The translations under genes were made by a program, and so were the position numbers. From Ferrovibrio sp046297895 (lineage in GTDB: Bacteria > Pseudomonadota > Alphaproteobacteria > Ferrovibrionales > Ferrovibrionaceae), in assembly GCF_046297895.1 (NCBI RefSeq), contig NZ_JBKBHC010000001.1:434001-498000 (forward strand): a stretch of 64,000 nt of DNA, written 5' to 3'. Of this stretch, positions 36,161 to 46,073 are shown piece after piece. Positions within the stretch are counted from its first letter, which is position 1, and each line of letters starts with the position of its first letter. Under the pieces are notes generated by a model. It made no database searches and was not told the origin of the DNA. It saw only the letters and a program-made list of their open reading frames with translations.

Positions 36161-37285
36161 ATGAAACGTGTTGCCAAGATCGGTCTGGCCCTGCTCGCCC
36201 TGGCTATCGTCGTCAGCGGCGGGCTCTACCTGGCGAAGGGGCGCCAGCCGGTGCGGGCTGTGAGCACCGCTGAACCGGCCCGTTTCGAGGGCATCGAATT
36301 CTCCCCGGCCGACCTGACCCAGGCGAAAATCGCCGATCTGCGCCAGGTCGTGCGTATGAGCGGCAGCCTGCAGCCCCTCAATCAGAGCCAGATCCGCGCC
36401 GAGGTCGCAGCCGTGGTGCAGGATGTGTCCGTGCGGCGCGGCGAAAGCGTGAAGAAGGGCCAGTTGCTGGCCCGGCTGGATACCGCCGACCTCGCCGCCC
36501 GCCTGCGCGAAAAACAGAGCAATCTGGAAAGCGCACGCTCGGCCCTCACGCTGGCCCAGACCAATCGCGACAAGGCCATCACCCTCACCCAGCGCGGCGT
36601 GAAATCCCAGACCGCACTGGACGAGGCTGAAAATGCCTGGCGCAATGCCCGCGCCAATGTTGCCGCCCTGGAACAGCAGGTGACGATGGCGCGCAAGGCG
36701 CTGAACGACGCCGCCATATACGCCCCGCTGGATGGCCTGGTGGCCGAACGCTTTGTCAATCCGGGCGAGCGCGTGGCCGTCGATGCCAGGCTGTTCGTCA
36801 TCGCCGATCTGGATGTGATGGAAGTCGAGGCGCTGGTACCGGCGCGCGACGTGCCGCAGCTGAAAACCGGCCAGAAGGTGCTGCTGCGTGTGGAAGGCTT
36901 CGGCGAACGCCTGTTCGACGGCCATATCGAACGCATAAATCCCACCGCGCAAAGCGGTTCGCGCTCCATCCCGGTCTATATCCTGCTGAAGAATCCCGAA
37001 CAGGTTCTGCGGGGCGGCATGTTCGGCAGCGGCGAGGCCGTGCTGGCCGAGCAGCGTGCCGCCGTCGCCATTCCGGCAGAGGCCGTACGCCGCGAACAGG
37101 GCGCCGATATCGTCTATGTGCTGAAGGACAGCCGGCTGGAGCGCCGCGCCGTTCAGGTGGCCCTATCCGGCACGCCCGATGGCCGCGTCGCCATCGCCGC
37201 TGGCGTGGCTGCCGGCGAAACCGTCATCGCCACCCCGGGCCTGCGCCTGAGCGACGGGCTGGCCGCCCGCATCGCCGGCCGCTGA
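36161..37285 (+). CDS. RND efflux periplasmic adaptor (MFP)
   Basis: A 374-aa adaptor with an N-terminal signal/anchor (residues 5-26). Lipoyl half one is EVAAVVQDVSVRRGESVKKGQLLARLD. The coiled coil runs over about 115-185, and lipoyl half two reads IYAPLDGLVAERFVNPGERV. Beta-barrel and membrane-proximal domains follow. There is no lipobox Cys. The upstream region carries a palindromic putative operator and a hairpin next to the Shine-Dalgarno. The pump gene starts 37 bp downstream. It differs clearly from the other two adaptors here, so the three operons are not recent duplicates. Confidence 0.92.
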   Translation: MKRVAKIGLALLALAIVVSGGLYLAKGRQPVRAVSTAEPARFEGIEFSPADLTQAKIADLRQVVRMSGSLQPLNQSQIRAEVAAVVQDVSVRRGESVKKGQLLARLDTADLAARLREKQSNLESARSALTLAQTNRDKAITLTQRGVKSQTALDEAENAWRNARANVAALEQQVTMARKALNDAAIYAPLDGLVAERFVNPGERVAVDARLFVIADLDVMEVEALVPARDVPQLKTGQKVLLRVEGFGERLFDGHIERINPTAQSGSRSIPVYILLKNPEQVLRGGMFGSGEAVLAEQRAAVAIPAEAVRREQGADIVYVLKDSRLERRAVQVALSGTPDGRVAIAAGVAAGETVIATPGLRLSDGLAARIAGR

Positions 37286-37321
37286 CCCGCCGGTATCGGA
37301 CCCCAGAGGAGAGAGCCGGCC

Positions 37322-40300
37322 ATGTGGCTCACCCGCGTCAGCGTCGATAACCCCGTTTTTGCCACCATGATGATGGCATCGCTGCTGGTGGTCGGCCTGT
37401 TCGCCTATTTCAAGCTCAGCATCGAGCAGTTTCCCGATGTGGAATTTCCCATCGTGGTGGTCGGCACCAGCTATCCCGGTGCCACGCCGGAAAGCGTGGA
37501 AAGCGAAGTCACCCGGCCCATCGAAGATGCCGTCAACACCATCAGCGGCGTACGCTCGCTCACCTCGCGTTCGCTGGAAGGCCGCTCGACCGTCATTATC
37601 GAATTCGAACTGACCGTCGACGCCGTGGAAGCCGTGCAGGACGTGCGCGAGAAGATCGCACAGGTGACGCCGGGGTTCCGCGACGAGATCAAGACGCCGG
37701 AAATCACCCGCTTCTCGCCCGACAGCCAGCCGATCGCCTCCATCGCCGTGCGCACCGACCGGCGCGACCTGCGCGAACTGACCACGATGGCAGACCAGGT
37801 GATCCTCAAGCGCCTGCAGACCGTGCGCGGCGTCGGCCAGGCCTACATCGTCGGCGGCGTGAAGCGCCGCATCAACATCCTGCCGAACCCCGAGAAGATG
37901 CAGGCTTACGGCATCGGCATGGATCAGCTTATCAGCGTTCTGAAAAGCGAAAACCAGCAGCTTCCCGTCGGCACCCTGACACGGCCGCAGACCGAATTCG
38001 TCGTTCAGATCGAGGGCCGCGTGATCGACCCGCGCAATCTGGCCCAGCTTGTGCTGGCCAGGCGCGGCGGCGCCTCGGTCACGCTCGGCGATGTCGCCAC
38101 GGTGGAAGACGGCACCGAGGAGAAAGAAGCCGTTGCCCTGTTCGATGGCGACCGCCTGCTGGCGATCAACTTCATCAAGGTACAGGGCTCCAACACCCTG
38201 GAAGTGATCACCGGGCTGAAGGAAGCCGTGAAGGAGCTGCAGGCCGACCTGCCGTCCGACGTCAACCTGCAATTCATGCGCGACGACAGCCGCGCCATCC
38301 TGATTTCGGTCAACGGCGTGCAACGCACCCTGATCGAAGGCGCCATCCTCACCGTGCTGATCGTGTTCCTGTTCCTCAATTCCTGGCGCAGCACCATCAT
38401 CACCGGCCTGACCCTGCCGATCGCCGTGATCGGCACGCTGGCCGCCGTTTATGCCGCCGGCTTCACCCTGAACAAGCTCACTCTGATGGCTTTGTCGCTC
38501 GCCATCGGCATTCTGATCGACGACGCCATCGTGGTGCGCGAGAACATCACCCGCCATGTCGCCATGGGCAAAAGCCACCGGCAGGCAGCGCTGGACGGCA
38601 CCAACGAGATCGGCCTTGCGGTGCTGGCCACCACCTTCTCCATCGTCGCGGTCTTCCTGCCGGTCGCCTTCATGGGCGGCATCATCGGGCGCTTCTTCCT
38701 GCAGTTCGGCATCACCGTTACGGTCGCGGTGCTGATCTCGCTGTTCGTCAGCTTCACGCTTGATCCGATGCTGTCCAGCGTGTGGCACGACCCCGACAGC
38801 CTGCCCAATGCAAAACGCGGCCCGGTCGGCCGCGCCGTCGCCGTGGTCGACCGGGGCATGGAACGGCTCGGCCGGTTCTATCGCCATGTGCTGCGCTGGA
38901 GCCTGCGGCGCCGCTGGGCCGTGCTGCTGATCGCCGTGCTCAGCCTGGTCGGCAGCGTCATGCTGGTCGGGCGGCTGGGCACCGAATTCGTGCCCGAACC
39001 CGATCTTTCGGAAATCCTGGTCGAGATCACCACCCCGCCCGGCTCGGCCATCGACTATACCGAAGCGAAGATCCGCCAGGTGCAGGACGCGCTGAAGGAA
39101 TTCCCCGAGGTGCAGTATTCCTTCGCCTCCATCAATGCCGGCGCCTTCGCCCGGCGCAATGTCGGCACGCTGTATGTCCGTTTCGTGCCGCTGGAGCAGC
39201 GCAAGCGCACGCCCCAGCAGATGACCCAGCCCTTCCGCGATCGCCTGAGCCGGATCGCGGGCATCGACAACATCAACATCGGCCTGCCCAATCTGGGCGG
39301 CGGCCTCAACAAGCCGATCATGATCGCGCTCAAGGGCCAGGACATCGCCGAACTCGACCGCCTGTCGCAGGAGGCGATGGCAATCATCCGCACCGTGCCC
39401 GGGGTGGTCGACCTCGAATCCAGCCTCAAGGCCAACAAGCCTACCGTGGCGCTGGATATCGATCGCGCGCTGGCCGCCGATCTGGGCGTCAGCGTCGCCT
39501 CCATCGCCGCCACCCTGCGCCCGCTGCTGGCCGGCGAGGAAGCCGGCACCTGGAAGGCGCCGGACGATGAAAGCTACGACGTTTTCGTGCGCCTGCCGCG
39601 CGACGACCGCACCGGCCTGCCCGATCTGGAGCGCATCTATGTGGCCTCCAACCAGATGAACGCCGACGGCAATCCGAAGATGATCGCCCTGGCCCAGGTG
39701 GTGAAGATCCAGCCGTCTGCCGGCTCGACCCAGATCAACCGCCGCGACCTGGCACGCGAGGTGCTGCTGACGGCCGCCACCTATGGCCGGCCGGTGGGCG
39801 AGGCCGGCCGCGAGATCCAGGCGAAACTCGAACAGATGAAACTGCCGCCGGGCTACCGCTTCTGGTTCGGCGGCGCCTCCAAGGACATGAAGGAATCGGC
39901 CGGCTTCGCCGCCGCTGCCCTGCTGCTGGCCGTGATCTTCATCTACCTGATCCTGGCTTCGCAGTTCGGCAGCTTCCTGCAGCCCTTTGCCATCATGGCT
40001 TCGCTGCCGCTGTCGCTGATCGGCGTCATCGTCGGTCTGTGGGCCTGGAATTCCACGCTCAACATCTTCTCGATCATCGGCTTCATCATGCTGATGGGCC
40101 TGGTGACGAAGAACGCCATCCTGCTGATCGACTTCGTCAACCATGCCCGCCGCAGCGGACTGGACCGGCTGGAGGCGATCCTGGAGGCCGGCGAGATCCG
40201 CCTGCGCCCGATCATGATGACAACGCTGGCGATGATCTTCGGCATGCTGCCGCTCGCGCTGGCTTTCGGCGAGGGCGCCAAGCAGACCGCGGCCATGGCC

Positions 40301-40483
40301 CATGCGGTGATCGGCGGCCTGATCTCGTCCTCCCTGCTCACCCTGATCGTCACGCCGGTGATCTTCACCTATCTCGACGATCTGGGCGCCTGGGTCAGCC
40401 GCAAGCTGCCCAAGGCTGGTGATCATGGAGCACCGGATCATGGGCATGACGTCGCGTCAGCCGAAAAACATCCGGCGGAATAA
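37322..40483 (+). CDS. RND family efflux pump, inner-membrane permease
   Basis: A 1053-aa RND permease starting MWLTRVSVDNPVFATMMMASLLV. The TM4 proton-relay motif is AIGILIDDAIVVRENITRH, and the second half contains LVTKNAILLIDFVNHARR. The porter-domain start FPDVEFPIVVVGTSYPGATPESVE and the residues around it place it in the MdtB/MdtC-like or OqxB-like branch. An AGAGGAGAGAG Shine-Dalgarno precedes the ATG. No outer-membrane channel gene follows. The C-terminal tail is short and His-rich (DHGAPDHGHD). Confidence 0.93.
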   Translation: MWLTRVSVDNPVFATMMMASLLVVGLFAYFKLSIEQFPDVEFPIVVVGTSYPGATPESVESEVTRPIEDAVNTISGVRSLTSRSLEGRSTVIIEFELTVDAVEAVQDVREKIAQVTPGFRDEIKTPEITRFSPDSQPIASIAVRTDRRDLRELTTMADQVILKRLQTVRGVGQAYIVGGVKRRINILPNPEKMQAYGIGMDQLISVLKSENQQLPVGTLTRPQTEFVVQIEGRVIDPRNLAQLVLARRGGASVTLGDVATVEDGTEEKEAVALFDGDRLLAINFIKVQGSNTLEVITGLKEAVKELQADLPSDVNLQFMRDDSRAILISVNGVQRTLIEGAILTVLIVFLFLNSWRSTIITGLTLPIAVIGTLAAVYAAGFTLNKLTLMALSLAIGILIDDAIVVRENITRHVAMGKSHRQAALDGTNEIGLAVLATTFSIVAVFLPVAFMGGIIGRFFLQFGITVTVAVLISLFVSFTLDPMLSSVWHDPDSLPNAKRGPVGRAVAVVDRGMERLGRFYRHVLRWSLRRRWAVLLIAVLSLVGSVMLVGRLGTEFVPEPDLSEILVEITTPPGSAIDYTEAKIRQVQDALKEFPEVQYSFASINAGAFARRNVGTLYVRFVPLEQRKRTPQQMTQPFRDRLSRIAGIDNINIGLPNLGGGLNKPIMIALKGQDIAELDRLSQEAMAIIRTVPGVVDLESSLKANKPTVALDIDRALAADLGVSVASIAATLRPLLAGEEAGTWKAPDDESYDVFVRLPRDDRTGLPDLERIYVASNQMNADGNPKMIALAQVVKIQPSAGSTQINRRDLAREVLLTAATYGRPVGEAGREIQAKLEQMKLPPGYRFWFGGASKDMKESAGFAAAALLLAVIFIYLILASQFGSFLQPFAIMASLPLSLIGVIVGLWAWNSTLNIFSIIGFIMLMGLVTKNAILLIDFVNHARRSGLDRLEAILEAGEIRLRPIMMTTLAMIFGMLPLALAFGEGAKQTAAMAHAVIGGLISSSLLTLIVTPVIFTYLDDLGAWVSRKLPKAGDHGAPDHGHDVASAEKHPAE

Positions 40484-40591
40484 CAGCGCAACACCGCTAA
40501 ATCAGGCAGTCATCAGTTCTAAACTTGTCATATCGGTCTCTGTGTCGCTGCCCTAGATTAGAGGCATAATGCCTCGTTACAGGGAGGACTC

Positions 40592-41710
40592 ATGTCGCAG
40601 ATCCTGACGGCCGCCGCAAAAAACGACCTCGCCATCCGCAGCTTCCTGGTGCGCAGGGACGACCTGCGCCAGACCCAGTTCATCGACGCGCCCTTCGACC
40701 AGAACAGCCTGCAGCCGGGCCAGATTCTGCTCAAGGTCGACAGCTTCGCCTTCACCGCGAACAACATCACCTATGCCGAACTGGGCGAGCGGATGGCCTA
40801 CTGGAAATTCTATCCCGCCGCCGATCCCGCCTGGGGCATCATTCCGGTCTGGGGTTTTGCCGAGGTGATCGCCTCGCACCATGCCACCATCGCGGTGGAC
40901 GAGCGCATCTTCGGCTTCCTGCCGATGGCGAGTCATGTGGTGCTGCAGCCGGGCAAGGTCAGCGACGACGCCTTTACCGATGCATCGCCGCACCGCACCG
41001 GCCTGCCGGCCGCCTACCAGCGTTACGGCCGCGTCACCGGCGATCCCGATTACGCGCCGGACTTCGAGGCCATGCAGTCGCTCCTGCGGCCGCTGTTCAT
41101 CACCTCATTCCTGATCGACGATTTCCTGGCCGACGAAGGCTTCTTCGGGGCCAAAGCGGTGATCCTGTCCTCCGCCTCCTCGAAAACCGCCTTTGCGCTG
41201 GCGCATGAACTGCACAAGCGCAAGGCCGTGACGGTGATCGGCCTCACCTCGGCTGGCAACCGCGCCTTCGTCGAGGGGTTGGGGTGTTACGATCGGGTGA
41301 TGACCTATGATGCCATGGCCGAGCTGCCCCGCCAGCCGGCTGTGTATGTCGATTTCGCCGGCAGTGCTGATATCCGTCGCGCCATCCACGAGCGTTTCGC
41401 CGACGATCTGAAGTATTCCTGCGCCGTTGGCCTGTCGCATCGCGAGATGAATCCGCCAGGCAAGGGACTGCCCGGGCCGAAGCCGGTTTTCTTCTTCGCC
41501 CCCGATCGTATCGTGAAACGCAACAAGGACTGGGGTCCCGGCGGCCTCGATCTGCGGCTGGTCGCCGCCTGGCGCGATTTCATGCGCACGGCGAAAGGCT
41601 GGCTCAAAGTGCAGAGCGGCAGCCGCCGCGATGTCGAAGCCGTCTATCGCGCCACGCTGGAAGGCCGCGTGAAGCCGCATGAGGGCCATATCCTCAGCCT
41701 GTGGGATTGA
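40592..41710 (+). CDS. DUF2855 family protein
   Basis: A 372-aa protein of the DUF2855 family, whose fold is related to medium-chain dehydrogenases. The region AKAVILSSASSKTAFALAHEL followed by VTVIGLTSAGNRAFVEGLGCYDRVMTYD looks like a Rossmann half with an altered glycine motif. No function is established. An AGGGAGGACTC Shine-Dalgarno precedes the ATG closely. It is followed 73 bp later by the Tat-exported aldo/keto reductase and a DUF6064 gene, possibly one unit. Confidence 0.88.
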   Translation: MSQILTAAAKNDLAIRSFLVRRDDLRQTQFIDAPFDQNSLQPGQILLKVDSFAFTANNITYAELGERMAYWKFYPAADPAWGIIPVWGFAEVIASHHATIAVDERIFGFLPMASHVVLQPGKVSDDAFTDASPHRTGLPAAYQRYGRVTGDPDYAPDFEAMQSLLRPLFITSFLIDDFLADEGFFGAKAVILSSASSKTAFALAHELHKRKAVTVIGLTSAGNRAFVEGLGCYDRVMTYDAMAELPRQPAVYVDFAGSADIRRAIHERFADDLKYSCAVGLSHREMNPPGKGLPGPKPVFFFAPDRIVKRNKDWGPGGLDLRLVAAWRDFMRTAKGWLKVQSGSRRDVEAVYRATLEGRVKPHEGHILSLWD

Positions 41711-41783
41711 CCGACCGCCCGGTTGTTTCGTCCGGCATCAGGCCTACATCCAGTCGCATCGCTTCATCCTGACCGGAGGCCCG

Positions 41784-42716
41784 ATGCGGAAAACTCGGCA
41801 TTTCACCCGCCGCACCCTGCTGGCCGGCATGGCGGCAACCGGAATGGCGGCGCCCCTGCTGCCGGCGGCGGCCCGTGGCCAGCCCGGCGGCTTCATCTCC
41901 CGAAAGATTCCCTCCAGCGGCGAGATGCTGCCGGCCATCGGCCTGGGCAGCTGGATCACCTTCAACGTCGGCAACGATCCGGTCGGCCGCGCCGCCAGCC
42001 TGGCGGTGATGGAGGATTTCTTCCGTCTGGGCGGCCGCATGATCGACTGCTCGCCCATGTATGGTTCGTCGCAGGCGGTGATCGGCGAGGGTCTGGCGCG
42101 GCTGAATACAAGGGATCGGGTGTTCTCGGCCGAAAAAGTGTGGACATCCTCCGGCCGCAGCGGACCCGGCCAGATCGAGCAGACCCGCCGCTTCTGGGGC
42201 GTCGACCGGTTCGACCTGCTGCAGGTGCACAACCTGCTGGCCTGGGAGGCGCATCTCGACACCTTGCGCGCGATGAAGGCCGAGGGCCGCCTGCGCTATA
42301 TCGGCATCACCACCTCGGAAGGCCGCCGGCATCGCGAGTTCGAGCAGGTCATGCGTGCCGTGCCGCTCGACTTCATCCAGGTCAGCTACAACATCCTCGA
42401 CCGCGAGGTGGAACAGCGCATCCTGCCGCTGGCGCGCGACCGCGGCATCGCCGTGATCGTCAACCGGCCATTCCGCCAGGGCGATCTGATCCGCGCCGTC
42501 GAACGCCGCCCGCTGCCCGCCTGGGCCGCCGAGATAAATGCGGCGAACTGGGCGCAGGTATTGCTTAAATTCATCCTCGCCCATCCCGATGTCACCTGCG
42601 TGATTCCGGCCACCAGCAGGGTTGAGCACCTGCGCGAGAATATGGGGGCCGGCCACGGTACGCTGCCGGATGCCGCCCTGCGCCGGCGCATGATCGCCGA
42701 TATCGAGACGCTGTGA
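41784..42716 (+). CDS. Tat-exported aldo/keto reductase
   Basis: A 310-aa aldo/keto reductase with a twin-arginine signal: HFTRRTLLAGMAATG, then a hydrophobic stretch ending AAARG. Catalytic elements of the TIM barrel are present: IDCSPMYGSSQAVIGEGL with the active-site Asp and Tyr, the Lys in FSAEKVW, and VHNL at the His position. The Tat signal implies folding with NADP(H) bound before export, unusual for a pyridine-nucleotide enzyme. ATG 41784 is set by the GGAGG element just upstream and by the Tat motif. Its stop overlaps the next start (TGATG). Confidence 0.9.
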   Translation: MRKTRHFTRRTLLAGMAATGMAAPLLPAAARGQPGGFISRKIPSSGEMLPAIGLGSWITFNVGNDPVGRAASLAVMEDFFRLGGRMIDCSPMYGSSQAVIGEGLARLNTRDRVFSAEKVWTSSGRSGPGQIEQTRRFWGVDRFDLLQVHNLLAWEAHLDTLRAMKAEGRLRYIGITTSEGRRHREFEQVMRAVPLDFIQVSYNILDREVEQRILPLARDRGIAVIVNRPFRQGDLIRAVERRPLPAWAAEINAANWAQVLLKFILAHPDVTCVIPATSRVEHLRENMGAGHGTLPDAALRRRMIADIETL

Positions 42717-43345
42717 TGGCAGAATGGTGGACCTACGGCCTGTCCGATTTCCTGCTGTTCTCGCCGCAGACCTATCAGCGCCTGTTCGAGCTGCATAACG
42801 CCGCGCTGTGGCCGGCGCAGGTCGCGGCGCTGATCGCCGGTATCGGCCTGATCCTGCTGACCATGCGCCGGTCGCGCGGCGCCTGGGGCCTTGTCGCACT
42901 GGCCTGGCTGCTGGTGGCCTGGCTGTGGTTCCACCAGCGTTACGCCACGATCAACTGGGCCGCCGACTGGATCGCCATCGGCTTCGCGCTGCAGGCCCTG
43001 CTGCTGCTCTGGCATGGCCTGCGCGGCAGGCCGGCAGCCGCGCGCGACCCGATCGCCGGCCTGGCTTTCATGGTCTTCGCCATCGCCGCACAGCCGCTGC
43101 TGCCGCGTTTGCTCGGCCGGCCCTGGAAGCAGGCCGAGATCTTCGCGCTGGCGCCGGGGCCGACGGTGATTGCCACACTTGGTCTGCTGCTGGCGTTGCC
43201 GGCGCCGCGCCATCTGCTGATCCTGCCGCTGCTCTGGTGCGCCATTGACGGCGCCACGCTGTGGAGCATGGGTGCACCGGAAGCCTGGCTGCTGCCGGCA
43301 GCAGGTCTGCTGACTGTTGCCATGACGGCGCTGCGGCGCGCCTAA
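42716..43345 (+). CDS. Membrane protein, probable DUF6064 family
   Basis: A 209-aa integral membrane protein with six or more hydrophobic segments. The N-terminus, with SDFLLFSPQTYQRLFELHNAALWPAQV, fits the DUF6064 pattern of a soluble start with YxxxFxxxNxAxWPxQ followed by TM helices. Family function is unknown. It overlaps the aldo/keto reductase stop by one base (TGATG), so it is translationally coupled to it and may anchor or assist it. It is convergent with hemW, with 8 bp between stops. Confidence 0.75.
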   Translation: MAEWWTYGLSDFLLFSPQTYQRLFELHNAALWPAQVAALIAGIGLILLTMRRSRGAWGLVALAWLLVAWLWFHQRYATINWAADWIAIGFALQALLLLWHGLRGRPAAARDPIAGLAFMVFAIAAQPLLPRLLGRPWKQAEIFALAPGPTVIATLGLLLALPAPRHLLILPLLWCAIDGATLWSMGAPEAWLLPAAGLLTVAMTALRRA

Positions 43346-43353
43346 ACCGGCTT

Positions 43354-44533
<1,180 letters not shown>

Positions 44534-44553
<20 letters not shown>

Positions 44554-45157
44554 CGATCAGTTGCTTGAAAGCCAGCGCGCGGTGGCTGATGGCATGTTTC
44601 TCCGGCGGCGGCATCTCGCCGAAGGTCCGGTTGCCGAACCCCACTTCGCTTTCGGGCAGGAACATCGGGTCGTAGCCGAAGCCATGGCTGCCGCGCGGCG
44701 GCCAGACCAGCCGGCCATGCACCACGCCCTCGAAGCTTTCCACATGGCCGTCGGGCCAGGCAAGCGACAGCGCGCAGACGAACTGGGCGCGGAAAGGCGG
44801 CTCGACGCCCTTCTCCTGCACCGCGCGCCACACCTTGTCCATGGCATAGCCGAAATCCTTCTTCGGCCCGGCCCAGCGCGCGGAATAAATCCCCGGTGCG
44901 CCATCCAGCGCATCGACGCCCATGCCGGAATCGTCGGCCAGCGCCGGCAGGTTGGCACCGCGCGCAGACGCCAGCGCCTTCAGCTCGGCATTGGCGATGA
45001 AGGTCTCGCCCGTCTCTTCCGGTTCGGGCAGGCCCAGTTCGCCGGCCGACACCGCCTGCACGGCAAAGGGCGCCAGCAGGTCGGCGATCTCGCGCAGCTT
45101 GCCGGCATTGTGACTGGCGATCACCAGCCGGCCGCCGTCGAAATGCCGCCGCGCCAC
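44534..45157 (-). CDS. rdgB: RdgB/HAM1 family XTP/dITP pyrophosphatase
   Basis: A 207-aa house-cleaning enzyme that hydrolyses dITP, XTP and ITP to monophosphates, keeping deaminated purines out of DNA and RNA. Motifs are VIASHNAGKLREI at the N-terminus, ADDSGMGVDALDGAPGIYSARWAG, and the C-terminal GFGYDPMFLPE...FGEMPPPEKHAISHRALAF. GTG 45157 is chosen: it has GGGAAG at proper spacing and starts 4 bp after the rph stop. An in-frame TTG at 45172 would overlap rph. Confidence 0.93.
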
Positions 45158-45161
45158 GGCT

Positions 45162-45878
45162 TTACTTCCCAATGGCCTGCCGCTGCAGGGCCATCAGCTC
45201 GGTGATGCCGGCCTTGGCGAGCTTCAGCATGGACGCGAACTGCTCTTCCGAGAACGGGTCCTTCTCGGCGGTGCCCTGCACTTCCACGATGGCGCCGGTA
45301 TCGGTCAGCACGAAATTGGCATCCGCCTGCGCGGTGGAATCTTCCGCGTAATCCAGATCGAGCACCGGCTGGCCATCGCACAGGCCGCAGCTCACCGCGC
45401 CGACCTGGCCAACCAGCGGGATCTGCGCGATGGCGCCGTCCTTCACCAGCTTGGCGAAGGCGTAATGCAGCGCCACCCAGGAACCAGTGATCGCCGCCGT
45501 GCGCGTGCCGCCATCGGCCTGCAGCACGTCGCAATCCAGGCGGATCTGCCGCTCGCCGAAGCCGGAGAGATTCGTAACGGCGCGCAGGGAGCGGCCGACC
45601 AGGCGCTGGATTTCCTGCGTGCGGCCCGACTGTTTGCCGCGCGAGGCCTCGCGCTCGGTGCGCGAATGGGTCGAGCGCGGCAGCATGCCGTATTCCGCCG
45701 TCACCCAGCCGCGGCCGGTATTGCGCAGGAAGGGCGGCACCTTCTCTTCCACCGTGGCGGCACACAGCACATGGGTCTCGCCGAATTTCACCAGGCAGGA
45801 GCCCTCGGCATATTTGGCGAAGCCCGGCTCCAGCCGGATCGGGCGCAACTGGTCGGCTTTGCGGCCGCTCGGACGCAT
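45162..45878 (-). CDS. rph: Ribonuclease PH
   Basis: A 238-aa phosphorolytic 3'-5' exoribonuclease that trims tRNA 3' ends, exactly the family length. It begins MRPSGRKADQLRPIRLE and holds GETHVLCAATVEEKVPPFLR, RTEREASRGKQSGRTQEIQRLVGRSLRA, LDCDVLQADGGTRTAAITG and DLDYAEDSTAQADANFV. The ATG at 45878 is set by this homology; the open frame runs on for more than 2 kb upstream without meaning. In many alphaproteobacteria hrcA-grpE is divergent from rph; here an outer-membrane protein gene takes that place. Confidence 0.96.
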   Translation of the reverse strand: MRPSGRKADQLRPIRLEPGFAKYAEGSCLVKFGETHVLCAATVEEKVPPFLRNTGRGWVTAEYGMLPRSTHSRTEREASRGKQSGRTQEIQRLVGRSLRAVTNLSGFGERQIRLDCDVLQADGGTRTAAITGSWVALHYAFAKLVKDGAIAQIPLVGQVGAVSCGLCDGQPVLDLDYAEDSTAQADANFVLTDTGAIVEVQGTAEKDPFSEEQFASMLKLAKAGITELMALQRQAIGK

Positions 45879-45980
45879 GGGTCTCTCCTTGAAATCTCGG
45901 TTCCTGCGAGGTGTTGCGGTTCTAGTCGATAGCGCCGGGCTGAACAACCGGCCCGAGGCCGTTGCGGCCGCGCAGGATAT

Positions 45981-45995
45981 TGTTATACTATAACA
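45981..45995. promoter_or_regulatory. 15-bp palindrome TGTTATA-C-TATAACA, Zur-like operator
   Basis: A perfect inverted repeat of 7 bp around one base, with TATACT (a good -10 hexamer) at 45984-45989 inside it. It fits the proteobacterial Zur core TGTTATAnTATAACA. It lies 78 bp before the outer-membrane protein start. Confidence 0.6.
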
Positions 45996-46073
45996 GTGCC
46001 AAACGCCGACCCAAATCCCGGCCGAATTGCGCCCCAACCCGAGACCAGCCTTGCGTTTTCCGGAGACCCCATC

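Noticed and set aside
37163..40447. 1094-aa open frame antisense to the third RND pump
   Set aside because: Same shadow effect: no start signal, no recognisable motif, and full overlap with a conserved pump gene.
40520..40560. TTGTCA and TAGATT as a promoter for the DUF2855 gene
   Set aside because: Spacing of 23 bp is too long for a sigma-70 promoter.
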